From a virus, in the IMG/VR virus record IMGVR_UViG_3300035698_014748, positions 1 through 26,540 of that record: DNA of 26,540 bases. One strand, written 5' to 3'. Of the stretch, positions 6,090 through 13,836 are shown piece after piece. The first letter of the stretch is position 1. Every line of letters begins with the position of its first letter. Made by a program: the position numbers and the translations under genes. The notes under the pieces are model-generated. The model did not search any database. It saw only the letters and a list, made by a program, of their open reading frames with translations, and was not told the origin of the DNA.

Positions 6090-6093
6090 GTAT

Positions 6094-6498
6094 TTATCTA
6101 AGTTTTAAAGAAGATTTTATTTTATCTTCCATACGACCCAAAGCTTCCTCTGGAACACCATGGACATTAACACCATCGTGACGATTTTCAACAACTAAAA
6201 ATATAGCAATATAACCATACTTAATACCCATTTTTTTGTATGTGTTAAATTCTTTCTCAGTTGTATTAGTGTTGGCTATAATAATTTCCTCAGTACCAAC
6301 CTTCATATTATCCTCACATTTAGTTTTACACGCATTGTGAGCAGCACCTAATTGTGATGCATCAAATTTGTATACACCAGCATACATGAAATAATCATCG
6401 GCACAACAAACAACACCAGTTAGACCAGCAATTGCTTTAGCTGCTGTTGATTTACCACAACCCGGTACACCTCTTAATATATATAATACTTTTCTCAT
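6094..6498 (-). CDS. P-loop kinase, N4BP2-L1/polynucleotide-kinase-like, 134 aa
   Basis: Walker A is GVPGCGKST (residues 10-18). CADDYFM (about 32-38) and the downstream YKFDASQLGAAHNACKTKC match the N4BP2-L1/AAA_33 pattern (DDYF...Y.FD...L..AH..C) of small kinases that phosphorylate 5'-OH nucleic-acid ends or small molecules. NTNTT and the C-terminal HGVPEEALGRM fit the strand and lid Arg region. The length is short but contains the full core. It follows the channel gene with a 1-nt overlap (TAATG). With RNA ligases in the window, a 5' RNA kinase role is plausible. Confidence 0.85.
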   Translation of the reverse strand: MRKVLYILRGVPGCGKSTAAKAIAGLTGVVCCADDYFMYAGVYKFDASQLGAAHNACKTKCEDNMKVGTEEIIIANTNTTEKEFNTYKKMGIKYGYIAIFLVVENRHDGVNVHGVPEEALGRMEDKIKSSLKLR

Positions 6499-7547
6499 TA
6501 CTTTAAATTATATTTTGCTAATATGTCATCCCACTCAGGACTTGAAATTGTATTCAAGATTGATGGGTTGAGTTTATTCGTTAAATCACTATTATCTAAT
6601 GATGCTGCAAATCCGTACATTTCCTTTGTGAACGGTTGTTCCATCACCTTAATGTCTTTATATCTGTCTTTAGATATGTAATACTTCAATATTGGTGAGT
6701 CGTATACAAAGGCATTCAATTCACCTGAATTCATAGCATCCAAAGCTTCTTCTGTATTATCAAATGATATGTATTTCACATCATTACTTTTTAGGAAGTC
6801 AGAACTGGTTGTACCATCTATAGTACCCACTTTAACTTTCCTTAATGCTTGGATATCAGTTATATTTTGTTGTAACTCAGATACTGTTAACGCAGTTGTT
6901 ATGTTACCATAAATTAAACCTACAATACCTAATGATACCCACATTAATAAAAAGGCCAATCCTTTACCTAGTTTACTTGTAACCAATTCACCGAAACCAA
7001 TTGTTGTTACAATTATTGATGTGTAGTAAGCTCCTTGGAATATACCCCACCAACCTTCATCTACTTCATCATTAGTTTTCCTTTCAACTAACCAGAATAT
7101 CGCACCGCAAAAGAATAGGAACCCTAATAGTATTATAACACCATTAAAAAACTTAGCACTGAAAAAAGCCGATAAGACTGATTTACTAGTATCTAAATTT
7201 GTTGCTACACTTATACTTGATATATAATAGGGTTGTGTGAAATTCACTTTCTGTAGTCGGTCACCCGTGATGGTCATTGAACCTAGGAAGAAATCTATTT
7301 CCCCCTCATCAATTTTACCAATTGTATTTTCATAAGAGGTATTTATTTCAACCAACTTATAAGGTTTACCTAATCGGTTTGACATCTTATCGAGTAAATC
7401 AATACAAACTCCACCCCATTGACCATCAGTTTGTTTTATAACAAATGGTACTGACTCTTTAGTTCCAACAAGTAAAGTGTCACGCACTTTTCCGTAACTT
7501 AACAATGTAATGGAAATTAAACTTAACAATAAAAATCGCTTTTTCAT
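6498..7547 (-). CDS. GluR0-like ligand-gated ion channel, 349 aa
   Basis: Domains in order: signal peptide (1-19); first half of a periplasmic amino-acid-binding domain (about 21-120); TM1 (134-154); pore helix and filter TTIGFGE (181-187); TM2 (196-220); second half of the binding domain (222-349). This is the S1-TM-pore-TM-S2 plan of prokaryotic glutamate-receptor channels such as GluR0. GSMTITGDRLQKVNF holds the Arg (R97) that binds the ligand carboxylate in this family, GTTSSDF (245-251) the phosphate-like loop, and AFVYDSP the acidic residue (D283) that binds an amino group. The GFG filter suggests K+ selectivity. Very unusual in a phage-like region. Confidence 0.9.
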   Translation of the reverse strand: MKKRFLLLSLISITLLSYGKVRDTLLVGTKESVPFVIKQTDGQWGGVCIDLLDKMSNRLGKPYKLVEINTSYENTIGKIDEGEIDFFLGSMTITGDRLQKVNFTQPYYISSISVATNLDTSKSVLSAFFSAKFFNGVIILLGFLFFCGAIFWLVERKTNDEVDEGWWGIFQGAYYTSIIVTTIGFGELVTSKLGKGLAFLLMWVSLGIVGLIYGNITTALTVSELQQNITDIQALRKVKVGTIDGTTSSDFLKSNDVKYISFDNTEEALDAMNSGELNAFVYDSPILKYYISKDRYKDIKVMEQPFTKEMYGFAASLDNSDLTNKLNPSILNTISSPEWDDILAKYNLK

Positions 7548-7570
7548 AAATATAAATTTTAATTAGATTA

Positions 7571-7601
7571 CAAAGATAGGAAAAATAAGTGACACTACCA
7601 A
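7571..7601 (-). promoter_or_regulatory. Promoter for the channel-kinase operon
   Basis: Minus strand TTG (7599-7601), 20 nt, TATCTTTG (7571-7578), leader of about 20 nt to the channel ATG at 7547. Confidence 0.82.
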
Positions 7602-7621
7602 ACTTTTAATAATAATATTTA

Positions 7622-8218
7622 TTAGTCATAACTTCCACCGCAGTCACCTGAGTCATATGAATCACTAGAATCTGAGCTATATGAATCATTAACATCAGAC
7701 CTATAAGATTCTTCAGGTGTTGGCTTATAAGACTCTTCAGGTTCTGAATAAGGTTCACTACCCGGATATACAGTTGGTTCTGTTACACCCAAATCAATTA
7801 CTTCCCCATCTACAAGAGAATCATTTTCGAAAGTAATTTCAAAACTATCAACAGGGTTAGTGACTATTTCATCAACTATTGTTTCTTCAGTTTCCATATA
7901 TACATTATCATAATTCGCATCATCAATGTATACCTCATCTAATGTAGTGTTATTAGTTGCAGCATCAAATAAGATTAGCATTAAAAGAACATCTTCTATT
8001 TCTAGACCATTCTCATCAAAAAATTCCCAATCATTGTTTGACCTACCAAGTTTATTTGGTTTAAGTTTAGCAGTATAACTTTTACCACTTTTAGTATTAA
8101 TCTTAACCTGACTTTTTATCGGGGTTGATTCTTCTTTCTTTTTTCCACCGAATAGTATTAGTAATAGTATTAGTAATAGAATTATCACACCTACTATAAT
8201 AATTGTAGTTAAACTCAT
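7622..8218 (-). CDS. Membrane-anchored acidic protein, 198 aa
   Basis: An N-terminal hydrophobic helix (MSLTTIIIVGVIILLLILLL, residues 1-24) followed by a Lys cluster (GGKKKEES) predicts an N-out, C-in single-pass anchor. Then a small basic beta-rich segment, an acidic helix region (DEVYIDDANYDNVYMETEE) and a low-complexity tail rich in Ser, Asp, Tyr and Pro ending SYDSGDCGGSYD. No known family. It lies 19 nt after the Tyr-rich gene and upstream of the channel promoter, so it belongs to the same envelope group. Confidence 0.75.
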   Translation of the reverse strand: MSLTTIIIVGVIILLLILLLILFGGKKKEESTPIKSQVKINTKSGKSYTAKLKPNKLGRSNNDWEFFDENGLEIEDVLLMLILFDAATNNTTLDEVYIDDANYDNVYMETEETIVDEIVTNPVDSFEITFENDSLVDGEVIDLGVTEPTVYPGSEPYSEPEESYKPTPEESYRSDVNDSYSSDSSDSYDSGDCGGSYD

Positions 8219-8237
8219 AATTTATTTAATTAATTGA

Positions 8238-9062
8238 TTAATAATAATATCCACCCCAGATTGGTGATACATAATATGGGTCATAATAAGACTCATAGTA
8301 ATAATCATCGAAGATTGGTTCTTCAACGTAATATGTTTCAGTACTATGTACCTCATCATAAGCTTCATCCTCATCAACAAAGCTTTCAACCACTTCTTCC
8401 TCTTCCTCTATCTGACGCTCCATTAGTGTTTTAAGTATATCAGCACCTTGCTCTAAGATGATGGTCATAACTTCTGTACCAGTGTATTCTTCTTCATCTA
8501 AGTCTTCAACGTGGAGATTAGTGTTAGCTATCTCAACCATATCATCCCAAATAAGACCAGTAGCTAATTCAGCTTCCCAACCAGTTTCTTCGCAGTTGAA
8601 TCTATTTTCATCAACCATTTCCATGAAAATTACATCCATTGGGTTTAACCCTTTAAATTCACAAACTGCGATTCTAAGGTCCTCAAATCTTTCTTGGTGT
8701 ATGTGTTCAATGAATGCTTCATCAGTTTTGAAGTCGAAGTATTTTGAATAACCAAATTCACCTTCTCCAGTATCAACAGCTGAATAAATTTTATAGATGG
8801 CTCTGAATTCATGTAACCTACCTAAGTAGTTCTCTAGAACCTTTCTACCACTCTCTGTTGGTAAATAACCTAAAGCATCAGCTGATACCCATTCTTTGGA
8901 TAACATGTGAACCAAAATAGGTTCTAACATTTGTTGTTCATCATCTAAAAGGATTGGATAACTATGTCCAAAGTTACAGATATTTTCTAACAAAAGAACT
9001 GAAGAATAATACATCTTCTGGTCTTTTGTTATAGTATATTTTTTTTCTTTAATATCAGTCAT
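8238..9062 (-). CDS. Hypothetical acidic protein with Tyr-rich tail, 274 aa
   Basis: Residues 1-190 look like a folded, mostly helical domain (KYTITKDQKMYYSSVLLLEN ...). The region around 215-240 is very acidic (RQIEEEEEVVESFVDEDEAY) and the last 20 residues are dominated by Tyr (YYYESYYDPYY, GGYYY). No signal peptide or family recognised. It sits 2 nt downstream of the ParB-like gene and 19 nt upstream of the membrane-anchored acidic protein, in a cluster with PspA-like and channel genes; this resembles bacterial PspA neighbourhoods with unknown acidic partners (inference). Confidence 0.7.
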   Translation of the reverse strand: MTDIKEKKYTITKDQKMYYSSVLLLENICNFGHSYPILLDDEQQMLEPILVHMLSKEWVSADALGYLPTESGRKVLENYLGRLHEFRAIYKIYSAVDTGEGEFGYSKYFDFKTDEAFIEHIHQERFEDLRIAVCEFKGLNPMDVIFMEMVDENRFNCEETGWEAELATGLIWDDMVEIANTNLHVEDLDEEEYTGTEVMTIILEQGADILKTLMERQIEEEEEVVESFVDEDEAYDEVHSTETYYVEEPIFDDYYYESYYDPYYVSPIWGGYYY

Positions 9063-9064
9063 AA

Positions 9065-9841
9065 TTAATCTTTTAAAATTGAAACTAAATTTTCTTTACC
9101 CATTTTGTAGTTGTACAACTTTTGAATTTCTTGTCTGAAATGTTCACGAGTGTTTTGGTCATGAAGCATACCACTACATTGGTGTAATTTACTTATCATT
9201 CTTTCCGGGTCGAAATTCTTATGAAAATAACAACTAGCTAATGCATCAATGAAGAATGTCTTATTAGCAAATGGTATATAATCATGGAATTCACACCAGT
9301 GTTCACAGAACTCAATAAAATTATAATCTTCACGTATTTTATAAGTACCTTCTTTAATATGAATACCTACGTTATGTTGACCAGAGCAAATTCTAATTAA
9401 TGATGTTATACTAATACTATACTCAGCATGTAATTCAAGTATGTGCATATAATTACCATCACCTTTAGTTGCGTAATGTTTTACGTAATCAGTGTTAGAC
9501 CAGTTCTTAGATGCATTGTTTAACGCTGGTGCATCTTCAATATCAGCCTCATCTGATACAATGAAATAAATGAATATCCCAAGTTCTTTACAAGCTAGAA
9601 ATCGATTTTGACCCTCTATGATAAGTAAATCACCTTCATCAGTGAATGCAACCAATATTGGATTGTATTTGGTTAAGTCACGTTTAGCTATACTATCACG
9701 AATTTTCTCGTAGTGAGTTGGTTTTCGATTTAAAGGTGAAAATTTGAACTTGGTGTAATTTTTTGTTCTGAACACTGTGGTGTCCGTAGTTTCGACATCA
9801 GTGTTTTGTGTTAAAGTGTTTTTTAAGTCTGTAAAACTCAT
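9065..9841 (-). CDS. ParB/Srx-fold protein, 258 aa
   Basis: A ParB-type N-terminal domain spans about residues 30-100: FSPLNRKPTHYEKIRDSIAK, NPILVAFTDEGDLLIIEGQN, then RFLACKELG. The EGQNRFLA segment is the ParB box II-type nucleotide-binding motif, found in ParB CTPases, nucleases and phage ParB-like proteins. The rest (about 110-258) is helical and Cys/His-rich (EFCEHWCEFHDY) without a clear helix-turn-helix, although SISITSLIRICSG could be one. Possible roles include DNA partition, transcription control or nicking. It follows the terminator at 9865-9893. Confidence 0.78.
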   Translation of the reverse strand: MSFTDLKNTLTQNTDVETTDTTVFRTKNYTKFKFSPLNRKPTHYEKIRDSIAKRDLTKYNPILVAFTDEGDLLIIEGQNRFLACKELGIFIYFIVSDEADIEDAPALNNASKNWSNTDYVKHYATKGDGNYMHILELHAEYSISITSLIRICSGQHNVGIHIKEGTYKIREDYNFIEFCEHWCEFHDYIPFANKTFFIDALASCYFHKNFDPERMISKLHQCSGMLHDQNTREHFRQEIQKLYNYKMGKENLVSILKD

Positions 9842-9864
9842 TATATATGGTTTTTAAAGGTTAC

Positions 9865-9893
9865 AAAAAAAGTGAGGGGAATTACCCCCTCAC
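9865..9893 (-). terminator. Rho-independent terminator
   Basis: Minus strand 8-bp perfect stem GTGAGGGG/CCCCTCAC with a short loop, followed by seven T. It ends the PspA-like transcript; the ParB-like ATG follows about 25 nt later, with no clear TAnnTTTG box between. Confidence 0.88.
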
Positions 9894-9911
9894 ATTGTTG
9901 GTTGTTGTATC

Positions 9912-10613
9912 TTACTTAGTACTTAAGAAGTCATCAAGCAATTTGCTATCTGAAGTTGGTGAAGACTCATTAAGAAGTTTTTCGATTTTAGCATCGTCAT
10001 CTTCTAAACCTTCATCAAGTTCTACCCAAGCTTCCGCTTCAGCATTATCCTCGTTGATTGTTCTTTGGATTTCTTCAATTTGTCCAGTAACACCTTCTAG
10101 ATTAACACCTGAAAGTTCTTTTGAAACTTCTTTATTAACTTTTGCCGCTTCTGATTGAGCTTTAATGTTAACAATACTATTTTCAGTTGTCTTAACCAAA
10201 GTTGAAAGGTCTTTGATTTTATTTTGAAGGTTATTACAAATCACCTCTTGTTTTGCACGAGCCACTTCTTTAGTCTTGGCCTCGTTCAACATGTTTTCAT
10301 GTTTGTTAAGCATAGCTATGATATACTTCTTACCTTCTTCTTCATCTTCAAACTCACCACCGTTTAATTTAGCTTTAAGTTTTTCAGCTTTTTGAAGATA
10401 ATTAGCAGCATCAGAATTAAATTTAGCTACATCACCCTTCATTTTGATTTCTAAAGCTTTCACCTTAGCTAGACCGTTTACGGCATCTGCGTGACTTGAT
10501 TTAAGTTCACGTACTTTTTGTTGTAACAATTCAACTTTGTCTTCGACAGCATCTAATACTTTGTTACCTTTTGATAAGAATATTGCGAATATTCGTTTTA
10601 GAAATTTAATCAT
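9912..10613 (-). CDS. PspA/IM30-like coiled-coil protein, 233 aa
   Basis: Starts MIKFLKRIFAIFLSKGNKVL, an amphipathic N-terminal helix, then DAVEDKVELLQQKVRELKSS and long heptad-type coiled coils to about residue 165, an Asp/Glu-rich C-terminal linker and a terminal helix ending KLLDDFLSTK. This is the size and order of PspA/IM30, the bacterial ESCRT-III-like proteins that coat and repair the inner membrane. It is followed by a terminator and preceded by the S74 lipoprotein gene. Membrane maintenance while the phage perturbs the envelope is a natural role (inference). Confidence 0.8.
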   Translation of the reverse strand: MIKFLKRIFAIFLSKGNKVLDAVEDKVELLQQKVRELKSSHADAVNGLAKVKALEIKMKGDVAKFNSDAANYLQKAEKLKAKLNGGEFEDEEEGKKYIIAMLNKHENMLNEAKTKEVARAKQEVICNNLQNKIKDLSTLVKTTENSIVNIKAQSEAAKVNKEVSKELSGVNLEGVTGQIEEIQRTINEDNAEAEAWVELDEGLEDDDAKIEKLLNESSPTSDSKLLDDFLSTK

Positions 10614-10657
10614 AATTTTAATTTTTAAGTTATTGTTAAGTTATTTATTATTATTTA

Positions 10658-11842
10658 TTATTGTAATCTAAGACTATCAATTGACGCTTGTTGGTCCTTA
10701 ATCGCTTCGATTAGAACTGGTACAAGTAAGTCATAGCTTATTAATTTTAAACCATCAGCATCAGTCGTTACAACTTCCGGTATAACTTTCTCAACATCTT
10801 GCGCTATTAAGCCAACTTGTGTTGTTGAAGGAAGACCTTCAGCTTCTACGAATTCTGTTGTATAAGAGTAGTTAACTGCATTTAGAGCTAATACCTCTTG
10901 TAAACCATAATCTACTGCTACGATATCTTGTTTAGCGTTTACATCACTTCTACGCCCTGAACTTCTACTTGAACTTCTACTTGAGCTTCTACTAGATGAC
11001 CCCCAACTTGAACCTGAACTTCTAGATTTAGATGCTGAACTTTTAGGTTTAGTTGAAGTTTTACCTTTAGTAAACCCACCTTTCTTAGCAGCGGTTGCCT
11101 TACGAGTAGCCAAAGCTTTCTGTGATGTCTTATGATTGTTTATTGATGAACGAGCCGCTGTACCAGTTTTACCTTTATTAGCTGATTTTGTTTTACTAAC
11201 ATACGGTTTAGTATTTTTAGTAACTGACTTAGCTGTTGTTGTTCTTTGTGCTGTTGTGTTATTTGCATATACAGTTCTAGATACCACTATTGGTTGTCTG
11301 TAATGCATTGGGTAATGACCCATGTAATAAGGTGAATGGTAATATCTTGGTCTTGGAGAGAATAACCACGCATAGAACATTGCATTACCTACAGATGAAT
11401 GTGAAGCATGATAACTGTGTCCAGCACCGTAAATTTGTTCACTACCAGCCATGTTGATGTTGTACTGACCATCTACACCTTTTTCTACTTCAACTGTACC
11501 GATATGTGTTACATCAGCTTCTGTACCAGTTGTTAAATCAAAACTTTTAGCGGCTGCTGTACCATCGTTTTCAGCTACGTTGATATAATCAACTTTTTTA
11601 TCACCGTTTAAGTCTAAGTTGTTAATCCCACCGTCTTTGTTCAATTCTGTTTCTAAAGATTCAGCGTTACTAACTTTACCATCTTGGAATAAGGCACCAA
11701 CCAGTTTAAAATCTAATCCATCCGCTGGATTGACTGAGGCAGTTATATTCACTTCTGGTTTTGGTTTTTCATGTGTCGTACATGATGTCGTTGCGAAAAG
11801 TATCATTGCAATACTTAACATTAAAATTGTTACTCTTTTCAT
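10658..11842 (-). CDS. Lipoprotein with C-terminal S74 self-chaperone domain, 394 aa
   Basis: Signal peptide with lipobox-like ATTSC (Cys21) predicts a lipid-anchored envelope protein. Residues 77-85 (DLNGDKKVD) form an EF-hand/dockerin-type calcium loop. The middle is Tyr/His-rich (YYHSPYYMGHYP) and then basic, Ser/Thr/Lys/Arg-rich with repeated RSSS units (about 190-298). The C-terminus (299-394) is a Peptidase_S74 intramolecular chaperone domain: SDVNAKQDI with the Ser299/Lys304 pair of the self-cleaving family, AVNYSY, QVGLIAQDVEKVIPEVV and a final coiled coil. S74 domains normally end phage tail fibres; here one is on a lipoprotein. Confidence 0.85.
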   Translation of the reverse strand: MKRVTILMLSIAMILFATTSCTTHEKPKPEVNITASVNPADGLDFKLVGALFQDGKVSNAESLETELNKDGGINNLDLNGDKKVDYINVAENDGTAAAKSFDLTTGTEADVTHIGTVEVEKGVDGQYNINMAGSEQIYGAGHSYHASHSSVGNAMFYAWLFSPRPRYYHSPYYMGHYPMHYRQPIVVSRTVYANNTTAQRTTTAKSVTKNTKPYVSKTKSANKGKTGTAARSSINNHKTSQKALATRKATAAKKGGFTKGKTSTKPKSSASKSRSSGSSWGSSSRSSSRSSSRSSGRRSDVNAKQDIVAVDYGLQEVLALNAVNYSYTTEFVEAEGLPSTTQVGLIAQDVEKVIPEVVTTDADGLKLISYDLLVPVLIEAIKDQQASIDSLRLQ

Positions 11843-11891
11843 AATTTGTTTTTGTTTTAATTAATACTTGTTATTTTATAATTGTGAGATA

Positions 11892-11922
11892 CAAAGATAA
11901 CAACTATATTTAACATATACAA
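11892..11922 (-). promoter_or_regulatory. Promoter for lipoprotein-PspA operon
   Basis: Minus strand TTG (11920-11922), 20 nt, TATCTTTG (11892-11899), then a leader of about 45 nt to the ATG at 11842. Confidence 0.82.
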
Positions 11923-11939
11923 GAAAAAAGTGATTTTTT

Positions 11940-12158
11940 TTAATTAAATCTTCTCAAGTCATCCTTAAATAGTTGAGTATTAGCCATATTAGCAACTAAC
12001 CATTTATAAATAACTCCTTGCATATTCTGCGGAACCGGGTAACCACCCATATATACTATATCAGCTACTATCTCAAATTCAGTTCCAGCTGGAAAAGAAA
12101 AATCGGTCCTATCGATGTTAGCTGCTTGTTTCAGTTTTAAAATTTTTTGTTTTATCAT
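11940..12158 (-). CDS. Small hypothetical protein, 72 aa
   Basis: Starts MIKQKILKLKQAANIDRTDF; a basic N-terminal helix, then beta-like text (AGTEFEIVADIVYMGGYPVP) and a C-terminal helix. No family recognised. It begins one base after the stop of the membrane/coiled-coil gene, so the two are probably co-translated. An A/T-rich stretch with weak A-run/T-run symmetry follows the stop (11925-11942), which may act as a weak terminator. Confidence 0.65.
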   Translation of the reverse strand: MIKQKILKLKQAANIDRTDFSFPAGTEFEIVADIVYMGGYPVPQNMQGVIYKWLVANMANTQLFKDDLRRFN

Positions 12159-12159
12159 C

Positions 12160-12396
12160 TTAATTATTTTTACTACTTTTCATTATTACATTAGCTGTGT
12201 GTAAATTCTCATTATCAACTTTTACTGATGCTAATTCACGTTCACAGTCTTTAAGCTTAATGGTTAAATCACCAATTATCTCATCTTTCTTATCTAATAC
12301 TATTGTTTTCATGATATCAAATAGGTTTGATATCATCATCAAACCTAACAACGAAATCAAACCTATTATTATACCTCCTATTAATAACCCATTCAT
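12160..12396 (-). CDS. Small membrane protein with coiled coil, 78 aa
   Basis: N-terminal transmembrane helix (about residues 2-24, LLIGGIIIGLISLLGLMMIS), then a charged helical region with heptad-like spacing (DKKDEIIGDLTIKLKDCERE). Size and layout resemble inner-membrane spanins (Rz-like) but no partner outer-membrane spanin is seen, so this is only one possibility. It is 9 nt downstream of the RNA ligase C-half. Confidence 0.65.
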   Translation of the reverse strand: MNGLLIGGIIIGLISLLGLMMISNLFDIMKTIVLDKKDEIIGDLTIKLKDCERELASVKVDNENLHTANVIMKSSKNN

Positions 12397-12405
12397 ATTT
12401 ACATA

Positions 12406-12891
12406 TTACATACCTATATTATCGTTCTCTTTTTCGAAAAACCAATTTCTAGCTCTAGTAGAAATTGCACCACTTATTTCCTTTGGTTCAAAACCATTAT
12501 CCATTATAGTGTCTAGTTCTTCTTTTATAACATCGTTGAATACCCATTTAAGGTAAGCACCAAGGTTTTTTCTAGAGAATTCTAATCCTTGTTCTCTAAG
12601 ATAATCTAATCCTTGTAAAAGTCTAGGTTCTGTAACAACAGTTTCAACTAATTCTTTCATGTTGTTAACTCTTTCAATATCAACTGGCACTTTTTCCTTA
12701 GTTTTAGTACCCTTGTGAAGTTCACCTTTAGTCTTGAACCAGAACCTAGATTGAGTCCAACCAATATCAATACAAGTCCATACAATACCTTCTGACACCA
12801 TATTAGCATCAAACTTAATTATTTTCTCAATATTAATATTAATTGGTTTATTATTAACCCCAACTTCTTTAATTTCTAATTGTAATTCCAT
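12406..12891 (-). CDS. RNA ligase, C-terminal half, 161 aa
   Basis: Carries motif IV VSEGIVW (residues 32-38) and motif V WFKTKGE (51-57), followed by the helical C-terminal domain of this phage RNA ligase family (VNNMKELVETVVTEPRLLQG, YLKWVFNDVIKEELDTI, ISTRARNWFFE). Motifs I-IIIa are in the separate gene at 13837-14676. Residues 1-30 (MELQLEIKEVGVNNKPININ...) have no counterpart in intact ligases and look like an extension acquired at the break. The ATG is 2 nt after the stop of the GIY-YIG gene, so it is translated with it. The two halves probably assemble into one enzyme. Confidence 0.85.
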   Translation of the reverse strand: MELQLEIKEVGVNNKPININIEKIIKFDANMVSEGIVWTCIDIGWTQSRFWFKTKGELHKGTKTKEKVPVDIERVNNMKELVETVVTEPRLLQGLDYLREQGLEFSRKNLGAYLKWVFNDVIKEELDTIMDNGFEPKEISGAISTRARNWFFEKENDNIGM

Positions 12892-12892
12892 A

Positions 12893-13771
12893 TTAAACTG
12901 TTTTTTTTATTTTCCAATTATTCATTGATTTATATTTCCTTGGTTTACCTTTTAATCTAATAATACCATCGATTATTTGTTCTGGTCTTGGGAATTGTAA
13001 CCCATTGTCCTTGCAAAACATTTTTAAATTCATTGTCTTAAATTCATTACCATATAAATCAGTTAATAAATAACCATTTGCGTTAGTATTACCAAATTCA
13101 CCGATTTTGAATCTGATATCATCTTTATAAACCCTATGAAAATTCCCAAACCAATCCTTTGCAGTTATCATATCTTTACGCATTTCAGATAGTTTATCTT
13201 TTGTTTGTTTACTATGTTTCTTACCATCGTTATAATGTTTATATAATGTTGGGTTACTATAATACTCAGATTTACTAACCATTTTTTTATCACCAGAATC
13301 TAACTCGATTACAGATACTAAACCAGTGGTATGTCCAGATAAATCACAATTATTATTAAATTCTTCTTTAGTAACTCTACATTTTTCACCTGTCATTACA
13401 TTAATAGCAATAACTTCATTATTCCTACCATACATAGGGTTTATTTCACCAGAAACATCACGACCAAAAAAACCATTTACATTAGCTAAAGATTCATTAA
13501 AATATAAATTTGAATTCACCACATCATTTTCTTTTTGGTAATTATATTCAGCTAATAGAGCACTTTCCCTAGTATCATGCTCAGATAAAATTTCATAATC
13601 AAATAAACCTCTACCGTTCAAAACTTCTAATTTAAATTTATTTTTCCATTTTTTACTTCTAACACTACCTAAATAACCATTTTTTAATTTAGATAATTTA
13701 GTAGAACCAATATAGTAAGGTGGTAAATTTTCACCAGAATAAATTATTTTATAAACAACGTATTTTCCCAT
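12893..13771 (-). CDS. GIY-YIG homing endonuclease inside the RNA ligase gene, 292 aa
   Basis: The nuclease domain is at the N-terminus: YVVYKIIYSGENLPPYYIGS (residues 4-23), the Arg/Lys-rich LKNGYLGSVRSKKWK, FDYEIL and the Glu of ALLAEYNY. The middle has a NUMOD-type segment (EINPMYGRNNEVIAINVMTG), and the C-terminus has KKHSKQTKDKLSEMRKDM (NUMOD3-like) and a terminal DNA-binding tail. It lies between the N- and C-halves of the RNA ligase, cutting the gene between motif IIIa and motif IV. It shares a 16-bp upstream box with the GIY-YIG gene at 2459-3121. Confidence 0.88.
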   Translation of the reverse strand: MGKYVVYKIIYSGENLPPYYIGSTKLSKLKNGYLGSVRSKKWKNKFKLEVLNGRGLFDYEILSEHDTRESALLAEYNYQKENDVVNSNLYFNESLANVNGFFGRDVSGEINPMYGRNNEVIAINVMTGEKCRVTKEEFNNNCDLSGHTTGLVSVIELDSGDKKMVSKSEYYSNPTLYKHYNDGKKHSKQTKDKLSEMRKDMITAKDWFGNFHRVYKDDIRFKIGEFGNTNANGYLLTDLYGNEFKTMNLKMFCKDNGLQFPRPEQIIDGIIRLKGKPRKYKSMNNWKIKKTV

Positions 13772-13792
13772 ATCAAACTTTTTAATTAATTA

Positions 13793-13808
13793 TTATATTA
13801 ATAAATAT
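13793..13808 (-). promoter_or_regulatory. 16-bp box shared by both GIY-YIG genes
   Basis: Identical copy of the box at 3142-3157, 22 nt upstream of this endonuclease ATG. It lies in the only non-coding stretch (13772-13836) between the ligase N-half and the endonuclease. Confidence 0.4.
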
Positions 13809-13836
13809 GGTATTATATGGAAATGTTTTCATAAAA

